NCBI GenBank assembly: GCA_007922305.1
Contig: ML677343.1
Coordinates: forward strand, 29,145,915-29,209,914
Reading direction: 5' to 3'
Length of the DNA stretch: 64,000 nucleotides
Origin: Dermatemys mawii
Taxonomy: Eukaryota; Chordata; Testudines; Dermatemydidae
Shown: one piece after another, positions 33,366-44,672 of the stretch
Layout: each line of letters opens with the position of its first letter
Position numbering within the stretch: position 1 is the stretch's first letter
Program-made: the position numbers and the translations under genes
The notes under the pieces: model-generated
Database searches by the model: none
What the model saw: the letters and a program-made list of their open reading frames with translations, nothing else
Told to the model about the DNA's origin: nothing

Positions 33366-36300
33366 GTCTTATTGCCATTACATTAGGTGTAAACTGTCTT
33401 ATAAACACAGAAATGCTGACACATTATCCTAGTTACCATTAGAGGCTGAAAATCCCTTGCAACTAAATCTCATTTGCAGAATATGTTCTTTAAAAGAAAG
33501 CCGTAATACAGCAAAAGAAATTGCAGCAGAGAGAGAAAACGACCCAGTCTTCAAAGACACAATAGTATCTATATGAGATGGTGGTCTGACTTTTGAATGA
33601 CAAAGAATTCAATTCTGGAATAGATAAACCAAAAATTGTCAACAGAAGGTAACTTTGGTAGCCCGGCATGGGTGAAGATACAGAGCTGGTAAGTACAGAA
33701 TGTAGTTCAAGCCAAGACGTTCTTAACATGCTTGCTATTACATCCTATCTCCCTTGGTAGTAGCTTGGAAACTCATGTCAGAAAAAATTATTTTGTCTTT
33801 GCTAAGATATTCAAATGAATGTGCCTTATGCTAATTGAGGAATATTCAAGACATCCAGAGGTAAAAAACTTTAAACAGTACACCCCTTAGCAAAAAAAGA
33901 AAAGAAAAGAAAAACACTTTTGCTCTGAGAAACTGGTTTGCTGCACAGGTTTCCAGAAGTAGTTGTTGTAGACAATTTCTCAATTCAACATACAAAGAAC
34001 ATCAGGCACTCTTAGAGAAGGATAATACATGATAGTGCTGCCTCATTAAAATCCTGAACCATTAAAATCAACAACAGATTAGCAGGATTGGGCCCTTAGC
34101 TAAGGAGGCATAACCAATAAATGATCACTTGAATTGTCTCCCTTTTTCTAATGAATATGCAAAGGTACTATATTTTGAAAATGCTAGATCAAATCATTCA
34201 AGCTCATTGGTAATTCAGTAGCTAAGATCTGTGACTTTCCCCTTCTGAGATTAAAGAGCTGCCAGAGTTTTCAGTGAGCTCATGAAAAAATTACTAGTAA
34301 GTTTGATTTCTTTTATTTATTTAGGCAAAAGATTTGTACATACATTATTCTGGAAGCAAATGGAGATAAAGGGGGTCTCTCCTCAGAAGTCCAAGGAGAG
34401 AACTTAAATAACTGATGTATAGGATGGAAATGGCTGATGTAGGGACTGAGATCTCCATTCATGATGAATGCACCTGCAAGCAGCACAGGAAAGATTCTGA
34501 AAGTCCTCCAGAATCTCCTGGATTTGCCCTGGGTTTGAAATTCTTCTTTGTGTGTCTGCGCTGATAGATGGTGGTGGTGATATTTTGCACAACAAGAACA
34601 GCAAACAAAAAATGTCTTTTGTTTCAATGTAAAATCCTTTCAGATCAATTTAATTTTAAGATGGGGGGGGGGGTATCTAGCTGAGGATAATAACCAGACA
34701 GCATGATGTTATTAGGCTTTTCACTACAAAGGTGTGAGCCTAACAACAACATTTCAATGGAAGTAGACCTCTGAGATGGGATTGTTGCAGGATTATGCTC
34801 TCTCAAAGGCAATATTTCATGCTTTTGATGAGCTACGGAAGAAAATTCTTGCTTCTTTAGTAGCCCTCTGCTTTTTCTAGAGTTTATTGGCTGAAACTAG
34901 GGCAAACAAACGTCCATCTCAACTGGGAGATAGAAAGAGACTGGCAATACCAGCCCTTTCTTTGCTATTTGCATACACAGTGCCCTGGTTTGAAGAGATC
35001 CATGCTGCAGCTTTGGGATTATTATATCTGTGCAAAAGTCTTCCAGTTCCATTCCTTTACTAAACCCTGCAGCTTTCCTCCTTTGGCTTTTAGTACATTC
35101 CCTGCACTGAGAATTTCCTCAGTGTGTGCGTGCTCATGAACGTGATAAGGATGGTATGTCAAACATCTTTAGCTGTCCCTCTCTTTCCTTTTGGGTTTTC
35201 TAAAGAGGTGCAAGCCTGATGTCTTTCCAACCAGTCCCGACAGCAGGAAGGAAGCTGTTTTTTACAAAATGTCCCTGTTTAAGAGATTATCTAAGTGGCG
35301 TACTGTTACTACAGCTTGGCTAACGTTGGGAAGAGAGACAAGAGTCTCCCCATAAAAGGAAAATCTGAATATAAAATTTCAGTTGTTTCACATTTCCCTC
35401 CTGCTTCAGAAAGATGGAGGCTGTTTACCCTGGAGTGGAGAAGGGACAATAAAATTTCTTCCCTTATTCAGTTTGAACCACAGCAAGGGCTGGATCTTTC
35501 AGCTACTGCCTGACAATTCACTGCTATTAGGGCCCAACCAGGCCAACTATGGTTAATTTAAGGAGTCCCAGGAAGAGCGCTAATTAGAAAGGACTGAGGC
35601 AGTCTGAGTAATTCTGCTGTTGAAAAACTCTACAACAAAAGGGTGGGGTTTATATTAGGCAAGAGCTGTAGGAAGAGAGGAAGGCAAATATAAAGCTCTA
35701 ATTTAAGCCTTAGCAGATGGAAGTTAGAGATCTCCATTAGCTGGCAGAGGTAACCCAGTATATCCATCCATCTGTGTTGCTCAGCCACTAGAAGGATATA
35801 TGACATGCACTTTCCAAGCATGTTACAGCTGCACTTCTGTGGTGGGCAAAGTCACGCAGTGAAAAAAAATGGGGGGAAGGGGAGGAAATCACCACTTTTT
35901 CATTTCTGAGAGTTGCAACAATGCTGTATAGTTTGCACACACCATTAGTTCGGATTGTAAAGCCCGGTGGATACAAGGGGCTAAAGATGTGATTTATACA
36001 ACCCCACTCAGAAGCAGCACCATGCATCACAAGATTACAGCATGCAGAAGAGTTGCAAACATTCAGCAAAACACAAAATCTATGGTGCTGATTTTAAAAT
36101 GCAGGTTAAGTGTGGAAATCAGATCTCTTTGGGGGAAAGAATTCCACCAAAGGGAAATTTGGAGAGTACAAACTTTCTGTATAAATGTGTAAAAAGAAGG
36201 TCTGAGGTGACAATGCCTCTACTGGGTGGAAGCAAAAGCCAGTTTATGAAAGTACTGTACTGGTAAGTGAGGTACTGTGATCGGGAAGATCTTTAATGTT

Positions 36301-36829
36301 AGTATACAGGGACTGAGCATAATTCTTAGGTTAATGTGTAACATTAAATAAATAACAAAGGGTAGTGAAAGAGTTCAAAGGGCAGTAAGAAATTAAGCAA
36401 TCATATTGCGTTTGGATAACCAGCGGTGTGGATGTTGGACCAGAGTCTGTTCTTGGCCTTTACTTTAATCTCCAGTTTCATGTGTCATCTACATACAGAA
36501 CTCCTCATCTGCGCCCATCTTTGGAATGGTCACAGCTTGATAATCCTACTTTTATCCCAAAGAAAATCTTTTCCATCCACAATGTCTAATGTGTCTATAT
36601 TTTTATTACTCACTTAGCATATAAAAGAATATTCCTTGCTGCTGAGTATAAGAGAGACATCTCTTATGTGTTACATACTTGGCGAAGATTTTCTATTCTT
36701 AGATTACTTTTTACTTGAAAGAGCGTCATTGCTTTCTTAAGTATAAGACTCCCTCCACAGCTTGTGCTCTCAGCAGCTGCTAGGTTTACTAGTGCCATGT
36801 AATGGATGCTAAATTTACTATGAGCAAGA
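33366..36829. other. Repeat-poor non-coding sequence
   Basis: No gene recognised. It holds an AAAAG/AAAAC short tandem run (33894-33916) and a G11 run (34663-34673). The stretch 35110-35520 is repeat-free and evenly composed. Open frames at 34313-34627, 35295-35513 and 35788-36266 have no domain or splice support. Confidence 0.5.
34663..34673. repeat. G11 homopolymer
   Basis: Eleven Gs after AAGAT. Length may vary between reads or individuals. Confidence 0.9.
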
Positions 36830-37100
36830 TATTTCCAGTTTGAGCCACCTTTTATTAACTGGCACAGCAGTAATTTAAAATGTTCATGGCTGCCTTCCCT
36901 CTCAGTGTTTCACCAGCATTCGTGGGCATGGAATTTTATGTTCTGCAAAGCCCTTGGCGATGAAAAGAGAAAATACAGTGCAATCAAGTACACTCCCTGA
37001 AAGGACAAGAGGTCAGTGTAAAAGACTTATAATATCAACTGCCTAGCGATTATAGCCCTCATCCAGGAAGATCTCAATTTTAGTTGTAACTAAGCCTTCT
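36830..37100. promoter_or_regulatory. Candidate conserved non-coding element
   Basis: Repeat-free sequence with a TTTATTAACTGG word, AGCAGTAATTTAAAATG (homeobox-like TAATTTA) and GCAAAGCCCTTGGCGATG. Conservation is inferred from texture only. Confidence 0.2.
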
Positions 37101-37121
37101 GTTTTGCTGTGTCTGTTACAG

Positions 37122-37153
37122 ACCTCACGATTTACAGACTGCTCGGAAATTGG
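37122..37153 (+). other. Microexon-like segment (unproven)
   Basis: GTTTTGCTGTGTCTGTTACAG is a good acceptor and TTGG|GTAAGTG a near-consensus donor, bounding 32 bases. All three frames are open. It lies in repeat-free DNA, which makes it the best exon candidate in the window. No gene is recognised. Confidence 0.25.
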
Positions 37154-37409
37154 GTAAGTGTTTTTTTTACCCACACTTGAGAAACCACTTTTTAAATGTA
37201 TGGTTGGAAAGTCTGGCTTGTACAGCAGACCACACAGTCATTCTCCCAGTGAAATTCAATGCCGTTGGTTTATTTTGTTTTACCTAAGACACCGCTGAAG
37301 CAAAAACGGTTTTGGAGGAGATAAATCTCTTTACATCCATGTTTATGATTTTTAACAGTTTATTGACAATCCTTTTTGTGCCTTCTCATCTGACTCTGCT
37401 CCTCTGTTT

Positions 37410-37830
37410 CCTTCACTATTCTTCCCACAGAAAATAAGGCAAAGGCCCCTTTCAAAGAACAAGCGATTGGATATGCAATTTCATAGTCCTGCGACTCTGG
37501 GTGTCCTTACTGGGTGTATTTGATAAGTGATCCAGACAGCCAAGAATGATTTACTGCTAGTCTCAGTTTCCCCTAGCACTAGGATTACAGTCTGGAAGGC
37601 TTTTCAACAGCATATTCCCAACTCCATTTTTAATCAGTCTTTCGCCCAGATTGGCCAAGAAAAAAATACTAAAATCAGATGGAACGCTGGCATCTGTTAT
37701 GTGACTCGGAACAGAACAGAGTTTGTCTCCATTCCATTTTCTGGTGACCACACACAAATGGTTCTAATCAGCTTCCTAAAGGTTGTCAGCTTCAAATATT
37801 TGCTCTTTGCATTCTTCTAAGAACTGCTTG
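37410..37830. promoter_or_regulatory. Candidate conserved non-coding element
   Basis: A repeat-free block with GATATGCAATTTCATAG, TGATTTACTGC and CTCTTTGCATTCTTC words. The last is OCT-like. The open frame at 37527-37820 (97 codons) overlaps it but has no recognised domain. Confidence 0.2.
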
Positions 37831-37959
37831 TAACTTTCAATGTCCCTTTTCCCCTTCACATCTGAAAGCAAAGAGGATGTTGAAAAAAATGGACAATTTC
37901 TTTTCTTTTTCCCCCCTTTTGTTTCCTGACCAATTTCAATTTTCCATTAACTGAATGCT

Positions 37960-38350
37960 CCTATTGAGGTATGTTGTGCGATGTAAGTGCAGCGGATATG
38001 GAAGCCTCTTTATTATGCTTGGAATGTCAATTTGGACATTTGTTTTAGTTGGACCAGGCGAAACATGTTCATGGCAAGCACAAGCCAGCAGTTTGCTTCT
38101 TTAATGACCCTCTGCTAATGGGGCTGGAGCTGTCAGGCAGTGATACATGCTTCTTGATCACAGGTGAATTCAGGTGCTTGTCGGTTTGGGTCCAATTGGA
38201 AGCTGACAATGGCCTTGTCAATCAAGCCCCCAAGAGACATGGATTGGATATATCTTTTGGCACTTAAGAGGCAGCATCCTTCAATCATAGTGCCATGGCA
38301 TAAGAAGCCATTAGAGGCCTTTTATTTTAAGATGACATTTAAAGTCTAAA
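37960..38350. promoter_or_regulatory. Candidate conserved non-coding element
   Basis: Repeat-free, GC about even, with GGACATTTGTTTTAG (SOX-like), TTGATCACAGGTGAATTCAG (CAGGTG E-box) and AGGCCTTTTATTTTAAGATG. The overlapping open frames at 38049-38349 in two registers show no family. Confidence 0.2.
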
Positions 38351-38449
38351 ATGGTAAGGGAAACATAAAGCTTCAAAGAAAGAAAGAAACTTGGTAGCCA
38401 TTGCGACTTATTGACGTGAGAGAGCAGAAATATTCCTGAAGGAAAGAAA

Positions 38450-38800
38450 AGACCAAATGCCCAGCAATCAAATGCATGCCTTTTTTCCACAAATATTTTC
38501 TTTTTGCTATAGTATCTACAGTGAAATATATTCCTTTACAAAAACAAAAACAAGCTGTTGGCACAGGCCTGTACAATCACACATTTTGCACAAGGCCAGG
38601 CCAAGAGGGAAAAATATGAAGTGTATTTTTCCTGAAGTTTTCCATATTTTTTGGAGTGTGAAAACAAATGCGAGCTGCTCGGATTTTTTTGGATACATTT
38701 CAGCAGCATGCCACAAGAATGCCATCTAGCCAAAGAAACTCTAACATGCCGTCTTTCTGTATTGTAAACCACAATGCATTCATATTTCTGACATAAGAAA
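38450..38800. promoter_or_regulatory. Candidate conserved non-coding element
   Basis: Repeat-free. Frames on both strands are open for 60-90 codons, probably because of low stop content. Words include ACAATCACACATTTTGCAC and CAGCATGCCACAAGAATGCC (TEAD-like GGAATG on the minus side). Needs alignment to judge. Confidence 0.2.
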
Positions 38801-38889
38801 GAACACTACATAAGCAACTTCAGCTCTTAGGAGTCTCCACAGAAAGTCTGCGCAGCTCCTCCCTGGCCTGTAAAGGAAGATTTGTTCTG

Positions 38890-39080
38890 CATATCTAGGC
38901 TCTGATCTTGCAAACACCTTTACATGGAATTATTCGTGGGCCTGACCTAAAGCCCACTGAAGTCAATGAAAAACATTTGGATTTTTCCAGCTTTGGATCA
39001 GGACCCAGGGGTGAGGTTCTGGCCTCACTGAAGTGCCTATTGGCATTAGTAGGGCCAGGATTTCACCCCATATGCATTAA
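38890..39080. repeat. Short dispersed repeats, two copies in a row
   Basis: CTCTGATCTTGCAAACACCT with CCCACTGAAGTCAATGAAAA, followed by TTTGGATCAGGACCCAGGGG and GTTCTGGCCTCACTGAAGTG with GGATTTCACCCCATA. Confidence 0.55.
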
Positions 39081-39539
39081 GTTATTCACTTTTGTATTTG
39101 CGGAATCAGAACCCTACACTAAGCACCCAACCTATATGGATAAGCTCAACATGTAGTCAGGAGTTTGCCCTTAGAGTCAAACTGCAAACACGTCTTTCGA
39201 AGACCTTTCCCTTCCTTTATATGACATAAATGAGGCTAAAAAGAACCAAAACTTCTTTGTCAAATTTGAGGAATAGTGTCAAACTGAGAGCCATAACTAT
39301 GCTGTGTAGAAACAATATGATTGATGCCTTCCCTGGCTATATCAAATCCTTCTGAGTGAAGACATGGTGGATTCTCAGGAGGACTTCTTGAGATCAGGGT
39401 CCAGTGTGCGAATAAAAGCCATTTAAAAAAATCAAGTTATGTCTGATGATTGTAGGAAAAAATTCCTTTGTGTCAACTTGTCAGCCCAGTGTTCTGGATG
39501 GAAATTAATTTCAGCCCTAGCGAAGGCCATTAGCACAGT

Positions 39540-39890
39540 ATCTGAGCTCCTCACAAGGTTTATTGTATTTATCTTCACAACATCCTGTGAGGTAGGGAGT
39601 GCTGTTTATCTCCATTTTACAAATGGGGAGGCAGGGTGCACAAACTTAGGGGCTGTCACAGAGCCTAACTTATAGGTGCCTAGAGAATCACAGGGAGGCA
39701 CTGTGAAACACAAAACCTGAGTTAGGTCCTGAAGCTATTCCACTGTGGGGTGAGAGAAGGATTTAGGCTCCTAAGCACTTTTGTGACTCCTGCCCAAAAA
39801 GATTAAGGGACTTGCCCAAGGTTACACAAGTAGGTCATAGCACAACAGGGCCTTGAACCCAGCTCTTCCAAGCTCTGATTCTGACCTCTG
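39540..39890 (-). mobile_element. MIR/CORE-like SINE with an inserted TTTAGG-family piece
   Basis: Reverse-complement landmarks are ATCCTGTGAGGTAGGGAGTG, CCATTTTACAAATGGGGAGG, then (after 39640-39790) AAGGGACTTGCCCAAGGTTA, CACAAG and CCTTGAACCCAGCTCTTCC. The middle piece has CTGAGTTAGGTCCTGAAG and GGATTTAGGCTCCTAAGC. Confidence 0.7.
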
Positions 39891-39899
39891 CTGCTACTC

Positions 39900-40535
39900 G
39901 TATGCTGAGAAATTTCTCAAGAAGTGTGGATTTTTCAGGGGGAAAATGCATACAGGGAGGATATATTTTAAATGTAAAAAATGTCCAGTGCAAAAGATGT
40001 CTCTTACTTCAGATTTTCTTGGGAGATGGCACAATTTTTATAAAAAAATGGGTTTGCATATCTCATTGATTAATGTGTACCCTGCACCTACAAAACAATG
40101 AGGCCTTGGTGATCCAAAACGGTGATCCTTAGCACTGGATCCTGATACCCCAGTGATTGAAATTAAATTTTAAAAGCATCCCATAATGAGCTAATTATGT
40201 CACATTGGGTAGCTCATAGTCATCTCCAGAGCATACAAAGAAACACAGAAAGGCAGTACTGGGTGGAACATAATTGAAGTACTGATTATAATGATGTTCA
40301 ACATCTCCCCAAGACACTGCATGTTATTGCTTGATAAATATTTTCTCAGCTGTTTTTGTGCAGAGGTGACAATGAGTGACTGATAACACCACATAATACT
40401 GGTAACTCTATGGGGTTTTATTGAGGGTTATCCCAGGAATACATCCTAGCACATGCTTCCTACAGAGAGGTGACAGCATGAGTTTCGAATCAAACACCTG
40501 AGTTTAGCCAAGTTCAGCAGAAATTATTCCTCCTC
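39900..40535. other. Unique non-coding sequence
   Basis: No gene recognised. The open frame at 39853-40101 starts inside the SINE and has no domain. Confidence 0.45.
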
Positions 40536-40539
40536 AACA

Positions 40540-40620
40540 CACCAGCCAGTATAAATCAGTCTAGCGCCATTGAGACCAATCAAGCTGTGCTGATTTATGT
40601 CTACTGGAGATCTAGCCCTT
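40540..40620. repeat. Short dispersed repeat (sense-motif family)
   Basis: AGTATAAATCAGTCTAGCGC, CATTGAGACCAATCAAGCTG and GATTTATGTCTACTGGAG, then ATCTAGCCC. Confidence 0.5.
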
Positions 40621-40891
40621 AATGTGGGGATGAGCAAACAGTATATAGACTAATCCCACTGTGTCAAAGCTGCCCATGTAGCATAGCTGTGTTTCCTGAT
40701 GTCCTTAAGAGAAGAACCACACTTAAGAGACAGTAATTCCCAGAATGTTATCGTGTATAAGATGAGCAACATAGCATATACTCCTTAAGTAGCAACACGA
40801 TGGTTGAACTTTTTCATACTGGGACCGACTATTCCCATCTAGCTGGGTAAGAAGGAAAAGAAAGGCTGGTCATGACCCCCTGACACCGATT

Positions 40892-42375
40892 TGTGACATT
40901 TGGGGGATCATTCAGATGAGTAAGGGGTTCTGTCACCACGTGGGTGCTTTTATGCTGTGCAGCTGTGATTCAGAGCCCTCACACCAGTAGCTTCCCAAGC
41001 ATAAAGTCTCCGCCTGGCTTCCACCAGTCTAGTTACTCCTCGCAAGGTGTGTCTAACAGCCCTTCCAGTTCTCAGAGTTCCCATCTCCATCCACCCCAAG
41101 TTCTTAACTACTGGACACTTGGACTTTCCCCTCTGGTTCATCACCCCACAAGGCGTGAAACCAGTCCCCAGACAGCATCTGATTTTGTCACAACGGAGAC
41201 CTGCTTGGTGTAAAAACAAACAAGTTTATTTAATAGAAAAACCACAGACTCAAAGATAAAATAGTGAGGGAGAGCAAATATAGACCAATCACGCAGTAAA
41301 TAAATATATAGCTGCAACCTCAGGCTTTACACTTCTATATTAGATAAAATCCCCGTTCTAATACAAGTTACCTATTGCCTTTGAAGAATTTCCCTGCTTG
41401 GCCTCTACCACAACAGCATTTTACCAACAGCATCCGCCATGCTACTATCCCTCAGGGTAGGTCTACACTACAAACGCTGCATCGGTGCAAACTGAAGCAG
41501 TTTCATGAAGATACTCTAAGCCAACGGTAGAGAATTCTCCCATCAGCTTACTTCTACTCCCCGAGAAGTGGTAGCTATGGTGACTGGAGAAGCTCTCCCA
41601 CTGGCACAGCGCTGCGTACATGGCAGGGTTAAGGTCAGTATAACTACGTCGCTATATGAGCAATGTGGTTATACCAAAGTAAATGTGTAGGGTTCATCTG
41701 GCCTCAGTTTCTGGATCAAGACCTTAGTTTCAAGCCTCCTTTTTAAATGAGCTTTTTTCTTTTTTGTTTTTTCTCTCCTGCCATGGTGACTCATGGTTTG
41801 TCAGGGCAGAGAAATTCTAAGGGATGGTTCAGTGTCTTTCCGTTAACGTGAATGGCCTATCTTTTGTCTGTTCCTGGATTGTATAAGGCTAGGTGCTTGG
41901 AGCTAGTTTCATCTGCTTGAGGGGGCAGCCCCACCGTGCCTGACTATCTATCACCCTTCTAGGAGGTAAAGGTGAAGCTGCATCAAAGATTATCAGCACA
42001 GTTCTCTATATACACAAATACTTAACTTCATAACCATATCCTATATACATATCTCATAATGATTATTAAACTTATGATTACTAGCTTTCATAAAACAGCT
42101 TACTTAAGATATTTTGATACACATTAACTTTGTACACCATCAGTTGGTTCAGTGGCCCATTCTTTGGGGTTCAGACCCCCCATTCTCCCCTTGGGGTGAC
42201 TGGACCCTGAGAGACATCAAGGTGTTGTAAGATCTAGAGAAGTACAAAACACCTTATATCAGTACATAGACCAGCTCACAGGTATATGCACCATTTTAGA
42301 TCACATTTTTCTATTTCCTTGGAGACCATATGAATGATGAACAATAAAATTAGGCTTATATTGTAAAATGTCACA
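40892..42375 (-). mobile_element. Probable solo LTR, interrupted by a MITE
   Basis: The segment begins TGTGACATTTGGGGG and ends TTGTAAAATGTCACA, giving TG...CA ends with an inverted TGTGACAT. On the minus strand an AATAAA (41225-41230) stands upstream of a TTTGTTTTTACACC stretch, as at an R/U5 border. The interior (CATATCCTATATACATATCT, GGGGTGACTGGACCCTGAG, CATAGACCAGCTCACAGG) matches an LTR-like turtle repeat. No gag, pol or env reading frame is present. Clear target duplications are not seen. Confidence 0.55.
41456..41701. mobile_element. MITE inside the LTR
   Basis: Left end GGTAGGTCTACACTACAAAC; right end AATGTGTAGGGTTCATCTGG. The interior shows GAGAAGCTCTCCCACTGGCA, CAGCGCTGCGTACATGGCAG and AAGGTCAGTATAACTACGTC in the order of a common turtle GTCTACAC-ended element. 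Identical CCTCAG hexamers flank it (41450-41455 and 41702-41707). Confidence 0.7.
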
Positions 42376-42800
42376 ATAGTTCCTAACTTTGATATATCAG
42401 TGACTGGAGCAGAATTCTTAATTGCTGATAGCAGAAGCTAGAAAATCTAAACCAACTGCCTACATGTAATGGCAAAATGGAACTTTGCTCCACAAAACCA
42501 GTAAACATCTAAGTTCCATTGGCATTGTTAAAAGCAATAGGGTAGCATTCAGTTTTACTTTCTATCTTCCTTTTGGTAATATCTGGCATAAATGTTTGCT
42601 TTACAGAGACATGTAACCTGAAAATATTATGCTGTTTTCATTATTTTAAGCAAACGTTCTTTTGCTATTTTTAAATAATGTGAATACTAGAGCCAGGAGA
42701 ATGGCTAAAATTATGTTGCCTTTTTTTAGCAGACCAGAAAGTTACTGAAAGAACCTGAGGATACATTAGGATGTTACTTGTGCCAGCACATAAATTACAT
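42376..42800. other. Unique non-coding sequence
   Basis: No gene or repeat recognised between the LTR and the next CR1. Confidence 0.45.
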
Positions 42801-42805
42801 AGGTT

Positions 42806-43281
42806 TACAGGATCACAGAAATGTAGGGCTGGATGGGACCTCAAGAGGCCATCTAGTTCAGCCCCCTGCACGGAGGCACAGCCATCTATACCTAGATTTT
42901 CCTTGACAGGTGTTTGTCTACCTCATTCTTTAAAACCTCCAATGACAGGGATTCCATAGCTTCCTTTGCTAACCTTTTTAAGTACTTAACTATTCTTAAC
43001 GTTAGGTATTTTTTCCTAATATCTAACCTAAACTCCTCTTGTTGCAGCTTAAGCCCGTTACTTCTCATCCTACCTTCAGAGGACATGGAGAAAAAAATAT
43101 CCCTGTCTTTGTATAACAGTCTTTAACATATTTGAAGACTATTGTCAGGTCCCTCCTCCATTTCTTTTCTCCAGACTAAACATGCCCAGTTTTTTAACCT
43201 TTCCTCACAGGTCAGGTTTTCTAAACCTCTTGTCACGCTTGTTGCTTTCCTCTGGACTCTCTCCAATTTGTCCAAATCTTT
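42806..43281 (-). mobile_element. CR1 LINE 3' fragment with ORF2 end
   Basis: The + strand reads GATCACAGAAATGTAGGGCT, GGATGGGACCTCAAGAGGCC and CATCTAGTTCAGCCCCCTGC. The minus strand at 42892-43086 still encodes the ORF2 C-terminal theme (RSNGLKLQQEEFRLDIRKKY). It is 5' truncated near 43281, where the LTR-like piece begins. Confidence 0.85.
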
Positions 43282-43846
43282 CAGCAGCTTGCCTGCTGCT
43301 GGCCCCCGTGTCCCTTCCAGACCCCGGTGCCCTTTGCCTTGAAGATCTGCCCCAGCAGTACCCCCTCATTCTGGGTCTCCTCTCTCAGGGGATTGGGAAC
43401 CTCCAACCCTCTAAACCCATCTTGCCTCAGTGGCTACTGCCAGTCATCAACTAGGCCCCCCTTCACTGGGGTAGACTGCAGTCTGTAATGGCCACTCATC
43501 ATTGGCAAGGGGTAGGACCTGCTGCCTTTGCCTATCCTCAGGCTACCCCAATACCTTTTGGCCTTAAACAAGGCCTGCAGCCTGGGGGTATACCAAGCTG
43601 GAGCTCCCCAGCTCCTTTTGCCCTTCCCCAGCGCTGCTCCACTTTCAGTACCTTGCTCTCAAGCAGCTAGCCCTTCCCACTCCAGCGCTAGAGTGAGACT
43701 CCTTTTGAGCTCCTGGCTCACAGCCCTTTTAGGGGGCCAACTGTGGCCCGATTAAGCCAGCCACACCTGTGGTCAGCTACTCACTCAGCTTCCCCCAGTT
43801 GTTTTCATTCTTCTTATTTCAGGAGCCGGGTAACCATCCCGCTACA
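43282..43846 (-). mobile_element. LTR-like fragment
   Basis: GGCTACTGCCAGTCATCAAC, CACTGGGGTAGACTGCAGTC, GGTAGGACCTGCTGCCTTTG and CAGCCTGGGGGTATACCAAG appear in the order of a frequent turtle LTR-like repeat. The end CCATCCCGCTACA reads TGTAGCGGGATGG on the minus strand. The CT/GC-rich open frames at 43142-43755 are antisense or shadow frames in it. Confidence 0.5.
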
Positions 43847-44230
43847 GGAACCCCTGTTTGGAGTGGGGAACTTTTTCCCTGCACTCTCTCTGTCTGTGTC
43901 TTTTACATTATATCCATTAGTGCAACTTGCAGCCAAAATTCAGGGAAATTTTTTTAACAAAAGTGACTGTCTCCTCCATTCTTTTGACCTATGTTCAAAA
44001 ATTCCCATGACACTCACAAAAGGAATCTTTTTCAAAAGCCTCACAAGGATGACAGAAGACATATCTATTTATTGTACTTATAGGGACCCCATCTTACCCT
44101 TGTATCTGACCAGCTCACAATATTTAATGTATTTATCCTCAGAAGAGCCCTGCGAGGTAGGGCAGTACTATTATTCCCACTGTATAGTTGGGGAACTGAG
44201 GCATGGAGTGGCTAAAGAGAAGTCTGAGAT

Positions 44231-44416
44231 CACTGTTCCCTCTAAACTGTGCGCATGTGCGTCCATGCACAGATTCTAAACCCTCCCGCACACGGCGAAA
44301 CATCGCATGCACAAAAATTTGCACAGAAGCATTTTTTTGTGCACACAGCCTGTCAAAAATTTGCACAGAATAATTTTTTTGTGCACGTGGCCTGTCACAA
44401 ATTAGAGGGAACATTG
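44231..44416. mobile_element. Non-autonomous hAT element inside the CR1
   Basis: The ends CACTGTTCCCTCTAA and TTAGAGGGAACATTG are inverted with 14 of 15 matches. The flanking octamers TCTGAGAT and TCTGAGGC share 6 of 8. The interior repeats ATTTGCACAGAA twice. The GTTCCCTCTAA end is a frequent reptile hAT type. This is the youngest of three nested insertions. Confidence 0.85.
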
Positions 44417-44429
44417 TCTGAGGCAGGAC

Positions 44430-44672
44430 ATGATAACAGTTACCAAGTACATAAAAGGGTGTTACAGGGAGGAGGGAGAAAAATGGTTCCTAACCTCTGA
44501 GGATAGGACGAGAAGCAATGGGCTTAAAGTGCAGCAAGGGAGGTTTAGGTTGGACATTAGGAAAAACTTCCTAACTGTCAAGGTGGTTAAGCACTGGAAT
44601 AAAGTGCCTAGGGAGGTTGTGGAATCTCCATCATTGGGGATTTTTAAGAGCAGGTTGGACAAACGCCTGTGA
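44430..44672 (+). pseudogene. CR1 ORF2 C-terminal remnant
   Basis: An open frame ends at a stop at 44672, just where CR1 ORF2 normally ends before its short 3' UTR. It carries RTRSNGLKVQQGRFRLDIR and FLTVKVVKHWNKVPREVV, typical of the CR1 ORF2 C-terminus downstream of the reverse transcriptase. The endonuclease and polymerase domains are missing, so the copy is dead. Confidence 0.8.

Noticed and set aside
43743..44279. Longest open frame (178 codons, +)
   Set aside because: It runs from an LTR-like end through unique DNA into antisense SINE and a hAT end, so it crosses several unrelated elements.
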